A DNA stretch of 64,000 nt from Eurosta solidaginis (Eukaryota; Arthropoda; Insecta; Diptera; Tephritidae): the NCBI RefSeq assembly GCF_040869045.1, contig NC_090321.1, forward strand, positions 78,711,183 to 78,775,182. The letters are read 5' to 3'. Made by a program: the position numbers and the translations under genes. Shown here piece by piece: positions 32,631-43,400 of this stretch (position 1 is its first letter; every line of letters starts with the position of its first letter). The notes beneath the pieces were generated by a model. It made no database searches. It was given only the letters and a program-made list of their open reading frames with translations, and was not told the DNA's origin.

Positions 32631-33360
32631 GTAGTCAATGGGAACACTGACATCCCATTCCCCGAAGGCACTCGGGCTCCAAAAAAAATGAAAAAAAAAC
32701 ACAAACTCATTCATTCTTGTCCCTAGTGCTCCCAACCGCAACGCATAAGGGGGTCTTAAGGACCTGCCTCTGGGACTGGTTGGGGCCACTAGGGTCAATG
32801 TCCTACACACACAGGTTAGTCCCAACACACCCAGCCGCAACGCAGAGGCGGTCTCTGGGGACGCGCTAGTGGGACTGGCTGGGGGTGCTGAGGCCTCCCG
32901 TCCATTCACCCTGGACACCCCTCCTGCCTCCGCCACTATGGGTGGAGCGGCTTCAAGGGCCACTCCCCAGACTGGTGGGACAGGGAAGGGTGTCACTTTG
33001 AATCCCAGCTCAACCCGTCACAATCCAGGTGGTATTCTATGGTACCACCTGAGACGTGGGATGAGCTGGGGTCCTCATAATACACACACTCACTCATACC
33101 TGACATCACAAATTCGGCATGAGGGAAACTAAAAAAAAACTAGAAAAAATTTGACATAAAAAAAAACCCAGTTAGCGGACTAATATTTTTCCAATGCCGA
33201 CTAACGGACAACATTCCGGTAACAAAAAAAAAAACACCCCAATTACAAAAAAAACTAAGTGCGTTCAGCACTGCCTCATTGGGTGAAAATAAAAAAAAAT
33301 TCCGGAGACTTGACGTAAAGTCTCGTGGCTCCCTCCGCTACTGCCCCCGATGACCAGCCC

Positions 33361-33706
33361 GGACAACCTGATCCGTCTAACCATCCCACCGCAACGTAGG
33401 TGGCAGCTCTGTGGCTGCTCACTCGGACTGGTGGGATGGTCAACCTCACAGGTTGACCCGACTGACCCTCGTGGTCAGCGCTTCGGGCGCCACGTTCGGC
33501 GCCATCTGTTATGGCGCCCTCAGCAACTGTCAACGATGATCACTCTGGACAACCTGATCCGTCCAACCATCCCACCGCAACGCAGGTGGCTGCTCCTGCG
33601 GCTGCACACCTCGGACTGATGGGATGGTCAACTTCACAAGTTGACCAAAATGACCAGCGCGACAGCGCCTCGGGCACCAAATCCCGTTGGGCGCCATCTG
33701 TTATGG
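33361..33706. repeat. 186-bp tandem duplication including the PBS/LTR junction
   Basis: Units begin GGACAACCTGATCCG at 33361 and at about 33547. The first unit contains GGCGCCATCTGTTATGG near 33498-33514, which is the PBS complement joined to the first eight bases of the LTR. The duplication therefore carried a copy of the primer-binding site and LTR edge. Confidence 0.75.
33685..33696 (-). promoter_or_regulatory. Primer-binding site, tRNA-Lys-like
   Basis: On minus TGGCGCCCAACG, two bases from the 5' LTR. It matches the well-known gypsy-type PBS complementary to the tRNA-Lys 3' end over 12 bases. Confidence 0.75.
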
Positions 33707-36700
33707 TATCGCATCTACAACGGAGCAGTAAGGAAGGCGGTCGGCATGATGTGTTGGTGCACAGTGGCTAGTCATTGTCGGCTGGGGCGGGTCCTTGCCA
33801 ACCTTACTGTTCCTGCGCCATAAACAGAAAAAAGTTCCTATCATGCCTATCAAAACGAGCAGCTGTCAAATTCAAAAAACCTGGCAGAAGCGCAGAGACC
33901 GACTCAAAACGCTTATCAATACAAAATAAAACAACATCCGGCTGAACCGGATGTCACGGACAGACCGTTAACATTCCAAAATTTAAATTCAAATTCAAAA
34001 AAAATAAAAAAAAACTGACGCAAGAAAAAATTACCGAACCGGACATGACCGGTTACTACTCTGAAATCAAATATCAATAAAGCTGAAAAGTAAAATAACA
34101 AAACTGAAAGGAAAATAAAAGGCCGAATACACAGAGGGGCGCCGCGGGTGTTGTTGCGACGCCCGGTGCTTAGTCCCACCCTCAAATAACCATGGCCACC
34201 GACGCACCTAAATTTCGGTGGCCCCTTACCTGCATACCCTACGTGCCTTCTAAAAGAATGAAGATGCCAACATTCCCATTTTTAATTACAATTTTTATTT
34301 ATAATCCATCATTTAAAAAAAATTAATATGTAGATGTATATACTAATCAATCCTGAGTTTTATCTAAATTTGCTTTCTTCAAAATAAGTTGTACGCATTA
34401 AGTTACAGAGGAAACGGTGAATAAAATGCTTGTTTAAGAAGTAAAAGAAATAATTTCGAACAAAGAAATTGTACATAAGTATCTAATTGACATAATTCAT
34501 TACGATCCCGGTATTAAGAAACATGAATAGTAAATATTACTTTGTAAAGCCAAAGTAATAATTCCTTTTAGGGGCTTTAAACGTTTTTAGATGGTTCTAA
34601 AATAAGTTTGGTTGCAAGTTTATTGCAGCTTATCAAATAAATGATCCTTCTTTTACTAATAAAAGGTGTTTAATATCTTCGACTGCTATTCTTTTGTTCG
34701 CAGCTGTATGTACATATAACATTTTTTTTGTGGTAAAAAAAAATTATACAGGAAGTTGTATTCCTTCTTATTATAACTAAGTTTGATAACATTGTTGCGG
34801 TTGTTGCTCTGGTTTACAGGTCATTTGCTGAAAATAATGTGGAATTCATCTAAATGCTCTTTCGAATCTATTTCCATACTGCTGAATAGATTTTAATTTC
34901 ATAGGTATGCTTGTACATAGCAAATAACGTGGAAACCAAGCGAAGCACACTGGAGTAAAAAAAAATACCTTAAGAAAAATGTAATTATTTGGCTCAAAAT
35001 TCCTATAGTAAATCGTAGACCGCCTTACAGAGTTTGCAGACTTCTTAACATTTACATTTTCTTATTTCTAACTTAGAATGTTCCTTTTGTTAGGATTTAA
35101 TTAGATTTTCTTATTTCACATCTATTTTAAATTATAGTTTTCCAAACTTCAAATTTACTTTTGGATTGTATTTAGTAAAAATTTTTATTTTTTTTTTCTA
35201 AGTTCCAATTTATGATAATTGCATTCGATTGTATCCAATTACGTTAATTATACTTTTCTCATATCAGCAAGTTCAATTGTATTAAATTCATTTCATTTGT
35301 CTTATCTCGAGTCTATGGAAATTTGATTGCCACACCAATGGATACGGTCGGCAAAACTCTCGTAACAATTTAATAAGCTTTTATAGCTTTAGTCTTCGTT
35401 GACACATACTAACTTGTGCCGTGTGATCATATAGAGAAAAAATATTTATGAACCTTCAGGTGACGTTTCAGTCGCAACAGTATAGTGGAGCAGTAAAAAA
35501 ATATTTCAAAAAAAAAATTATAGAAAGAGTTTATTTGTTCCTGATCACCAAGACGTAGATCCTCTATTTCTTGTTGCGACTAGATTCTAATTTCTCGCGG
35601 AAAGGCATGTGTCGCTAATGTGTAATGCATTACCCATCCGCATGGCTTTCGCATGTATGTATATAAAAAAAAATATGGTTCCGAGTGACACATTCAAAAA
35701 TGTAAGGTACTATATGTACTAGTGACACTATTCTGTAACTTGACTGGAATAAAATTATTTGCAGAACTCAAACTTTTATAATTTAGGTTTTCTATTTCTT
35801 GGCTGTGTTGACCTTTCACAAGCTTTACAGAACAATGTTTCTTACTCGCAAGATTACAGAACGGGTTTTACATTGCACTTATCCGACGGGTCAACAGAGT
35901 TAAGAGCACCAAAGTGTCCGAATTCATATACCGTATGTTCGAATCGAGTTACAGAAAGGGGTCTTTAGGTTCATTAAGCGTGCTTGGAATGAATTACAAA
36001 AATTTGAAACGATAATCTGTAAGTGACGAATTTTATCACTTCATATAAATACATAATATAATTTCACCGAGTTGGAACGGACTCACCCAGTTTCAAACGT
36101 TGTTGTTGTAGTTGGTGTTGGTACTGTTGGTGGTTGTTGCGCTCTGGCCCGAAGTGATCGAGTGAACCTGGTGGCAATAGACTTCGTGATGACCTTCACG
36201 AACTTGATGACTTGGTGCTAATTTTGACGTTCGTTGGGTTACGCTGCCGCGTGCTGCCGCCGTCTCTCAATTGTCCTTATGTTATTTGCTTCATATATGG
36301 GTGTTTTATGCTTGGTGGCGATAATATGATATTGTTACCGGAGACTGATCTTTTCCACTGCTTTCAACAATTCACCCGAGCGTGTGGGAATCGATGTATT
36401 ACCCCAGTCAAAGAAAAGTGCTGTAACCTTTTTAAATTTTCTCCACACAATTGAGTGTTGTTAGATTCAGTCACACATAAATTAGCAGCATCTTTTTGTT
36501 TGTGCTTTTCGTTAAAATTTCATTTTCGGCTATCAGCGTATGAACTTAATTGATAAGCGACTTTCTTGTCGCTGTTCTACAAAATTTTTTTATAATAATC
36601 GTAGTGTATTATGTGCAATACAAATAGCGGGAAAAAAATCGCTTATTGTTGTCCAATTTTGGGAGTTTTTTCTTTTTTCTTTTCGCTCCAATCTAGCTGA

Positions 36701-36944
36701 ACTTTCATGGCCGGAACCTCGTGCTAAAAGACCAAATTTTTCTTCCTTTTTCTTTTTTTCTCGTGCCTATCTGCTGGCAAAAAAAAAAACTCCATCCATT
36801 CTCTTGTGCTCGTGATGGCAGGTCTGTCTCTTCCTTCCTTTTTTGATATTTTTCATCGCAACCTTTGCCACATCGCTAGGTGTGTTCCCGTGAACACGCT
36901 CCCAAGGGGATCGCAGCCATATACCGTAGCAGCAGACCGTAACA
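33699..36944 (-). repeat. 5' LTR, 3246 bp
   Basis: Aligns along its full length with 28895-32141. Differences include GGCATGTGTCGC versus GGCATATGTCGC and the length of an A-run near 36780. The U3-like start on minus is TGTTACGGTCTGC. A conserved GGGCGTCGCAACAACACC block followed by CCCCTCTGTGTATTCGG (minus, near 34130) may be the promoter. No ORF longer than about 110 codons. Confidence 0.9.
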
Positions 36945-36948
36945 AGTA

Positions 36949-38339
36949 TCCCGTTTTTGTTAACGTTTTTAACGTTAACGAAAGCTTTTCGTTTCGGTCA
37001 AAAACGAGATACAATTTATCTTTAACGGAAACGGTGGAAATTTTTTGATAAACGATCAGCTTAACGTCAAGGTGGATCCCTGGGATCGAGGAAAGTAATC
37101 GATACCAAAAGAAGTATCGAGAGAAAGTACTCGATACAGAGAGCATGTTTACACATCCCATAATCTACAATAAATCGTTAATAGATAATATATGCGTTTA
37201 CACATGTTCTATCCCTAGGAGCTAGATTATTATGTGAGGTGGTACTTTTTCTTTGAAAAACCGGCCTCTCTTTTATTTGTTCATAGTTACCGATTATCGA
37301 GGGGGAAAATTAATATGGGAATTCTAGTTATATAATTAACGATGAGAAGTTAAGTGAAGATAATCTCGTTAGATATAAAGTAGGACTAAATCATTTCGAA
37401 CTCACGTATACGTCCTCCTCTTGCGCTATTGACTTTCGAGGTTCTCTTCAACCTCTCCCGCTTCTTATCATCAGGATTGTGTTGGAGTCTCGTTTGTAAG
37501 ATCCGCAGCATTATTTTGCTGTTTGTCCTCCTCCAACACCTTTGTCATTATCTTCAAACTCGTCCGCTTCTAGAATGTTAAGATTGTTATCCTTGGGACT
37601 TCTTTTCCTGAGTCGCAGATACATTTTGCAAATTCCCCAGGACATTTGTCATGTTGCATGTGCAATATATCCTTCGCGAGCTTGTTTATTTGGAAGATGT
37701 AGTGTTGATCCTTTTCCATAGGCCATGAAACAGTAAGTACCTTCTAATCCTATGTCGGCATATTCGGGTTCTGACTCTGCAGAAGGTGCAGCGTATCCTC
37801 CGAGTTCATCACGCACCGTATTAATACTTTGGCTTTTGGTATCATGGGAATCTGCGCGTGATCGTGCCTCGCCCTTAGCAGTTTGAAGCTTCTTCTAGCT
37901 ACCGCAAGCTCGCGATGTAGTCGCCCGCTACAATTTTTAAACGATTGAACCATCCCGACGAATCAAAGGTTGGCCGAAAGGATTGCTACGGTCAAGCAAC
38001 GCTACAGCCCGAGTCATAGTGTTACCCCCCTTTGGCCCATCCGAGAAGCCGGCCAGTCATTTAATAAGTGATCCAAGCTGTTTGCTATTGTGAATGTTTT
38101 TCTCAAACATTCGCCACTTGTATGCACTCACAATGGGTACCTATGTAACTTATTTCTTTGGTTCACTGTAGGTATTATGCAGCGACATGGTTCATCTACA
38201 TATTATGCATTCCTATTTATTTTCAGAAACATTCCAAAAAGAAAACGCCACTTTACGCGGTAATGACATTACCATTACTTTCTTCTATATATGAATGTAC
38301 ATAAGTGTGTGAAAATAATGTTTTTTTTTTTCATAACAG
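36949..38339. other. Remaining intron 5' of exon 2
   Basis: Positions 36949-37060 contain AACGTT- and CGTTTCGTT-like runs resembling the CAGGCATGC MITE interior. Positions about 37390-37960 on minus look like degenerate coding sequence (HYIFQINKLAKDIL, NCSGRLHRELAVARR) with stops and frame breaks; I do not recognise it, and a decayed retroelement gag or ORF1 is possible. The last 30 bp form the polypyrimidine tract of exon 2. Confidence 0.4.
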
Positions 38340-38509
38340 GACAGGTTAATGATTTAGTGAAGGAGCTCGCTGAGCAAAAAGTTATTATTGACCTACTCAT
38401 GGATAAGGATGCAGCAGAAGTACCACTCAGCCCTAAATTCCCCATTGAAACGGAGGAAGATCTTGCCAACCTCAATAAGTCAATAAATAATTTCAATAGA
38501 GAATACTAT
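38340..38509 (+). CDS. Internal coding exon of the split gene (DUF4806-like)
   Basis: Bounded by a T-run plus AACAG on the left and TAT|GTAAGT (38510-38515) on the right. Together with exon 1 (166 nt) this 170-nt exon makes exactly 112 codons. Residues continue the coiled coil (QVNDLVKELAEQKVIIDLL), pass an acidic linker, then read FPIETEEDLANLNKSINN, like the beginning of the DUF4806 domain of insect proteins (recognised from memory). The rest of that domain should be in a further phase-0 exon; I did not find it downstream in this window. Uninterrupted frame, good splice sites and host-like codon use argue for a real exon. Reading through the donor adds a short spurious tail. Confidence 0.6.
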
Positions 38510-40335
38510 GTAAGTTTTATAAAATTGTATCGTTTGTTTAATTTACTTTGCAAACTCCTGTAATTTTCAGCAGTAGCGCTACTCACTAACTTTTGACGAT
38601 TTTTATACTCAGTTGAGCAGAGCTCACAGAGTATATTAACTTTGATGGATAACGGTTGGTTGTACAGATATAAAGGAATCGAGATAGATGTAGACTTCCA
38701 TATATCATAATCATCAGTATCGAAAAAAAAATTCGATTGAGCCATGTCCGTCCGTCCGTCCGTCCGTCTGTCCCTTAACACGATAACTTGAGTAAATTTT
38801 GAGGTATCTTGATGAAATTTGGTATGTAGGTTCCTGGGCACTCATCTCAGATCGCTATTTAAAATGAACGATATCGGACAATAACCACGCCCACTTTTTC
38901 GATATCGAAAATTTCGAAAAATCGAAAAAGTGCGATAATTCATTACCAAATACGGATTAAGCGATGAAACTTGGTAGGTGAGTTGAACTTATGACGCATA
39001 ATAGAAAACTAGTAAAATTTTTGACCATGGGAGTGGCACCGCCCACTTTTAAAAGATGGTAATTTAGAAGTTTTGCAAGCTGTAATTTGGCAGTCGTTGA
39101 AGATATCATGATGAAATTTGGCAGGAACGTTACTCTTATTACTATATGTCTGCTTAATAAAAATTAGCAAAATCGGAGAACGACCACGCCCACTTTTTAA
39201 AAAAAAAAATTTTTTAATTCAAATTTTAAATGAAAAGTTAATATCTTTACAGTATATAAGTAAATTATGTCAACATTCAACTCCAGTAATGATATGTTGC
39301 AACAAAATACAAAAATAAAAGAAAATTTCAAAATGGGCGTTGCTCCGCCCTCTTTCATTTAATTTGTCTAGGATACTTTTAATGCCATAAGTCGGTCAAA
39401 AACTTACCAATCCTTGTGAAATTTGGTAGATGCTTAGATTCTAGGACGATAACTGTTTTCTGTGAAAAAGGGCGAAATCGGTTGAAGCCACGCCCAGTTT
39501 TTATACACAGTCGACCGTCTGTCCTTCCGCTCGGCCGTTAACACGATAACTCGAGCAAAAATCGATATATCTTTACTAAACTCAGTTCACGTACTTATCT
39601 GAACTCACTTTGTATTGGTGTAAAAAATGGCCGAAATCCGACTATGACCACACCCACTTTTTCGATATCGAAAATTACGAAAAATGAAAAAAATGCCATA
39701 ATTATATACCAAATCGAAAAAGGGATGAAACATGGTAATTGTGTTGGTCTATTGACGCAAAATATAACTTTAGAAAAAAACTTGGTAAAATGGGTTTGAC
39801 ACCTACCATATTAAGTAGAAGAATTTGAAAAAGTTTTGCAGGGCGAAATCAAAAGCCCTTGGAATCTTGGAAGGAATACTCTTCGTGGTATCACATATAT
39901 AAATAAATTAGCGGTACCTGACAGATGATGTTCTGGATCACCCTGGCCCACATTTTGGTCGATATCTCGAAAACGCCTTCACATATACAACTAAGGGCCA
40001 CTCCCTTTTAAAACCCTCATTAATACCTTTAATTTGATACCCATATCGTACAAACACATTCTAGAGTCACCCCTGGTCCACGTTTATGGCGATATCTCGA
40101 AAAGGCATCCACATATAGAACTAAGGCCCACTCCTTTTTAAAATACTCATTAACACCTTTCATTTGATACCCATATCGTACAAACAAATTCTAGAGTCAC
40201 CCCTGGTCCACCTTTATGGCGATATCTTGAAAAGGCGTCCATCTATAGAACTAATGCCCACTCCCTTTTAAAATTATCATTAACACATTTCATTTGATAC
40301 CCATATCGTACAAACAAATTCTAGAGTCAGGCCTG

Positions 40336-41548
40336 AATAAAGGAATGGCTGACCAATGTGGGACTGGAGTTGGCTAGTCAAAAGACGGAAGTGGTATTAG
40401 TAAGCTCCAAACGGTCGGCGAACGAGTTAGTCTTAACTGTCGGGGATCACCAAATCACCTCAAAGGATTCCTTAAAATACTTAGGAGTGCACATTGACTC
40501 TAAGTTAACTTTCAAAGAGCACTTCAGAGCGGTGGGGGAGAAAATTACCAAAGTTAATGGATCACTTATGCGAATAATGCCTAACATTGGTGGCCCGAGC
40601 GAAGCTACACGTCAGCTATTGTCCACAGTAACCTGCTCAATAATACTATACGCAGCACCAGTGTGGTATGGATCTAAACAGACCCATCAAAAATATATAT
40701 TAGCAGCGTACCGACTTGCTTCTTTAAGAATAGCAAGTGCTTATCGGACGGTGTCCGACGACGCGATCCTGGTTCTAACCCGGAAAATCCCAGTGGACTT
40801 ACTGGCAAGCGAAATGGCCGATCTGTATAACACTAATATCGAGCGACCATCTGAAGAAGACAAGAAAAGAGCAAGGACACAAACAATAGCTAAGTGGCAA
40901 GAACGGTGGGAGGCCTCGAGTAAAGGGCGTTAGACTTTCACACTAGTTTGGAACGTAGCCCAATGGAAGGAGCGGAAGCACGGCGAACTGAAATACCATC
41001 TCACGCAGATAATGAGTGGACATGGCGGTTTCAAAGAGTATTTATGGAAGCGTAGGATAGAGGAAGATCCTCATTGCCCAATGTGTACCACGGAGTTAGA
41101 AAACGCAGAACACGTCATGTTCCACTGCCCCCGTTTCCACGAAGAAAGACTCATCTTGCATGGAGTATTTGGGGAGGAACCTACCACGAGAAATTTAGTA
41201 TCACATATGTGCAACAGGAAAGAGTGCTGGACTGCAGTGAGCAAAATGGCATTTATAGTAATGACACGCCTGAGGGATGCTGAGAGGGAGCGCAGAGAAA
41301 TTCGCATGCGAAGCAGTGGCGATTAAATGGACACAATAGCGGGAACCTGGACGCAGGGACAACAGTAGGCTTTTAAAAAATGAGAAATATGGAACGCCAC
41401 CCTGAAGTAATGCGAAAGTGGTGCCGGGGTGGGCGACGGTTCCAGAACGGGGCTGTTTTTTAGTCCACGGACACACGGTTGCTGCGACGGCAGCAATTAT
41501 GGTGCATTAGGCATTTTTCAGCCTCCCCGCAAAAAAAAAAAAAAAAAA
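40336..41548 (+). mobile_element. 5'-truncated R1-clade LINE with poly(A) tail
   Basis: Only the last 1.2 kb of ORF2 plus a short 3' UTR is present, ending in 18 A (41531-41548). The 10-bp duplication GTCAGGCCTG flanks it (40326-40335 and 41549-41558). It lies inside the Helentron-like repeat, which resumes cleanly after it, so it is the younger insertion. Confidence 0.85.
40337..41326 (+). pseudogene. R1-type reverse transcriptase C-terminus, one nonsense codon
   Basis: The frame begins at the truncation point (IKEWLTNVGLEL) and covers the RT thumb and post-RT region (KYLGVHIDSKLTF, APVWYGS, AYRTVSDDAILVL). A TAG at 40931-40933 probably replaces a Trp codon. The same frame continues to the C-terminal CCHC finger CPMCTTELENAEHVMFHC and an Arg-rich end at 41326. 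The upstream endonuclease and catalytic RT are lost by truncation, so it cannot act on its own. Confidence 0.85.
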
Positions 41549-41892
41549 GTCAGGCCTGGTCCACCTTTATGGCGATATCCCTAAATGGCTTCCATCTATA
41601 GAACTATGGCCCACTTTCTCTTAAAATACTCTTTAATACCTTCCATTTGATACACATGTCATACAAACACATTCCAGGATTACCCTAGGTTCTTTTTATA
41701 ACATGGTGATTTTCCCTTACTTTGTCTCCACAGCTCTCAATTGAGTATGTAATGTTCGGTTACACCCGAACTTAGCCTTCCTTACTTGTTAAAATCGAGA
41801 TTTTTAACGTAGTCAATTATTGGTTGCAATATCGATTAGAGTGATTCACTAACTTGGTTTTAACAACACGTGTTATGTATTCATTCTATTTT

Positions 41893-42330
41893 AGAACAAG
41901 TAAGGAAGGTTAAGTTCGGGTGTAACCGAACATTACATACTCAGTTGAGAGCTATGGTGACAGCATAAGGGAAAATAACCATGTAGGAAAATGAAACGAG
42001 GGAAACCCTGGAATGAGCTTGTATGACAGCGGTATCAAATGGAAGGTATTAAAGAGTATTTTATGAGGGAGTGGGCCATAGTTCTATAGGTGGACGCCAT
42101 TTAGGGATATAGCCATAAAGGTGGATCAGGGTTGACTCTAGAATGTGTTTGTACGATATGGGTATCAAATTAAAGGTATTAATGAGGGTTTTAAAAGGGA
42201 GTGGTGGTTGTTGTATAGGTGGTCGCCTTTTCGAGATATCGCCATAAAGGTGGACCAGGGGTGACTCTAGAATGCGTTTGTACGATATGGGTATCAAATG
42301 AAAGGTGTTAGTGAGTATGTGTGCTCGCTA
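41893..42330 (-). mobile_element. Inverted partial Helentron-like copy
   Basis: Read on minus it ends GTTCGGTTACACCCGAAC...CTTACTTGTT like the copy ending at 41795, from which it is separated by about 100 bp. Internal motifs GGGTATCAAAT and GCCATAAAGGTGGACCAGGG are the complements of those in the first copy. The duplicated CTCGCTATGGACCAAG at about 42325-42358 lies at its edge. Confidence 0.7.
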
Positions 42331-42939
42331 TGGACCAAGTGCTCGCTATGGACCAAGAGAGTGCTCCAAAATTAACCACAATTCATACAAAAAATATGGT
42401 CCAATTAACGTTGCGATGCACAGTGTTTCGTGTAGAACAAGCTAGCTGGACAAAATTATTTTATGAGATTTTCCGTTTCATATGCAGTCATTTATTACAA
42501 CTACGTCATTTTTTTCAGCCATATGTTCTCTTTTTTTGATTTTTTTCCAAAATTTTACTTCATATGCATACATTTGCTTATTTCATATACAGTAACTCAT
42601 GTGAATAAGTGACATAGATCCAAAAAATTTAAAGGACTTAACAATATTACTTCATTGTACTTAAATTGAATGGACTACAAATCTCAATACTCTAAAAAAT
42701 TCTAACGGTTCCGAAAAAAAATTAAAATTTTTTATGAAAATTCGTCGAATTTTTCAAACATTTTTTAAATATAATTTAGTTTTTGTTATATATCGTGACA
42801 AATTCTCTTATGGGAAATTAGTTAAAATAAATTTGCGAAAGCGAAAATTGTAAGAATTGTCCAAAAAGGGGTGTCTACTTATTTATGTGAGTGACTGTAC
42901 ATATGTACATACATATTTTGTATTTATTTGAGTATTTAT

Positions 42940-43159
42940 CAGGCATGCTTAACGAACGAAACGATATCATTTCGTTACGATAATCAACGCTAATAAACGA
43001 AACGAAGTCATTTCGCTTCGTTTATTAACGTTAAGAACGTCAAATTAACGTTAATTTGACGATCTTAACGTTAATAAACGAAACGAAGTGACTTCGTTTC
43101 GTTTATTAGCGTTGATTATCGTAACGAAATGATATCGTTTCGTTCGTTAAGCATGCCTG
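42940..43159. repeat. 220-bp near-perfect palindromic MITE, hAT-like
   Basis: Two arms of about 110 bp meet with no spacer. Ends CAGGCATGCTTAACG and complement. Flanked by an exact 8-bp duplication GTATTTAT (42932-42939 and 43160-43167), as for hAT. Built of repeated AACGAAACGA and AACGTTA units. Inserted in the Transib element between its left end and the transposase. Confidence 0.9.
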
Positions 43160-43400
43160 GTATTTATCCTGGCACTACAATTTTTACAAAATTATTTTAT
43201 AGTACCAGTCAGGAATGTAAAAGTGAATTACAATAATAATAATAACAATGTAAGTATCTAAATTAATTATGTGAAAATTACTTATTAAAAAAATTTAAAA
43301 GTAAAGTATCATACAAATTAGAAAAGCCAATAGATTTAAATTAAATAAAACCTGATCCAACAAAAAGTTATAGGGTAGGTTATCTTTTATAATTATGTTA

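Larger units (their letters stand above)
28895..36944 (-). mobile_element. Non-autonomous LTR retrotransposon with 3.25-kb LTRs
   Basis: Two direct repeats, 28895-32141 (3247 bp) and 33699-36944 (3246 bp), begin TGTTATGG and end CCGTAACA on plus. I see only a handful of differences across them. AGTA duplicates at 28891-28894 and 36945-36948. On minus, the 5' LTR is the right-hand one, and two bases inside it lies TGGCGCCCAACG, a tRNA-Lys type primer-binding site. The 1557-bp interior has no gag or pol domain and contains two tandem repeats. It is therefore a structurally complete, recently mobilised element that needs proteins from elsewhere. A weak purine stretch (AAGCGAAGCAGG) precedes the 3' LTR. 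A solo LTR of the family is at 52957-55698 and a partial one at 1-1043. Confidence 0.9.
2914..38339 (+). other. Predicted 35.4-kb intron packed with nested transposons
   Basis: The interval is bounded by GTGAGT at 2914 and a T-rich tract followed by AACAG at 38339. Nearly all of it is explained by mobile elements listed separately. The alternative acceptor five bases downstream would give a stop codon directly after joining, so 38339/38340 is preferred. The model depends on the two exons belonging together, which spliced reads would settle. Confidence 0.45.
38600..41795 (+). mobile_element. Helentron/DINE-1-like dispersed repeat, interrupted by a LINE
   Basis: Starts TTTTTATACTCAGTTGAGCAG and ends with the hairpin GTTCGGTTACACCCGAAC followed by TTAGCCTTCCTTACTTG. 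It contains a (GTCC)n microsatellite (about 38747-38773), CACGCCCACTTTTT motifs and internal repeats of CATTTGATACCCATATCGTAC. It has no ORF of its own. The organisation (start motif, GTCY microsatellite, 3' hairpin) parallels DINE-1 Helentrons of flies, so the class is inference. A second copy is at 48640-49955 and an inverted partial at 41893-42330. Confidence 0.65.

Noticed and set aside
32589..32996. 135-codon minus ORF in the interior of the giant-LTR element as a remnant gag
   Set aside because: Low-complexity Pro/Ala/Ser sequence without capsid or knuckle motifs. It is not supported as a coding region.
38747..38773. (GTCC)n run as a protein-coding or regulatory signal
   Set aside because: It is the microsatellite core of the Helentron-like repeat and recurs in the second copy.
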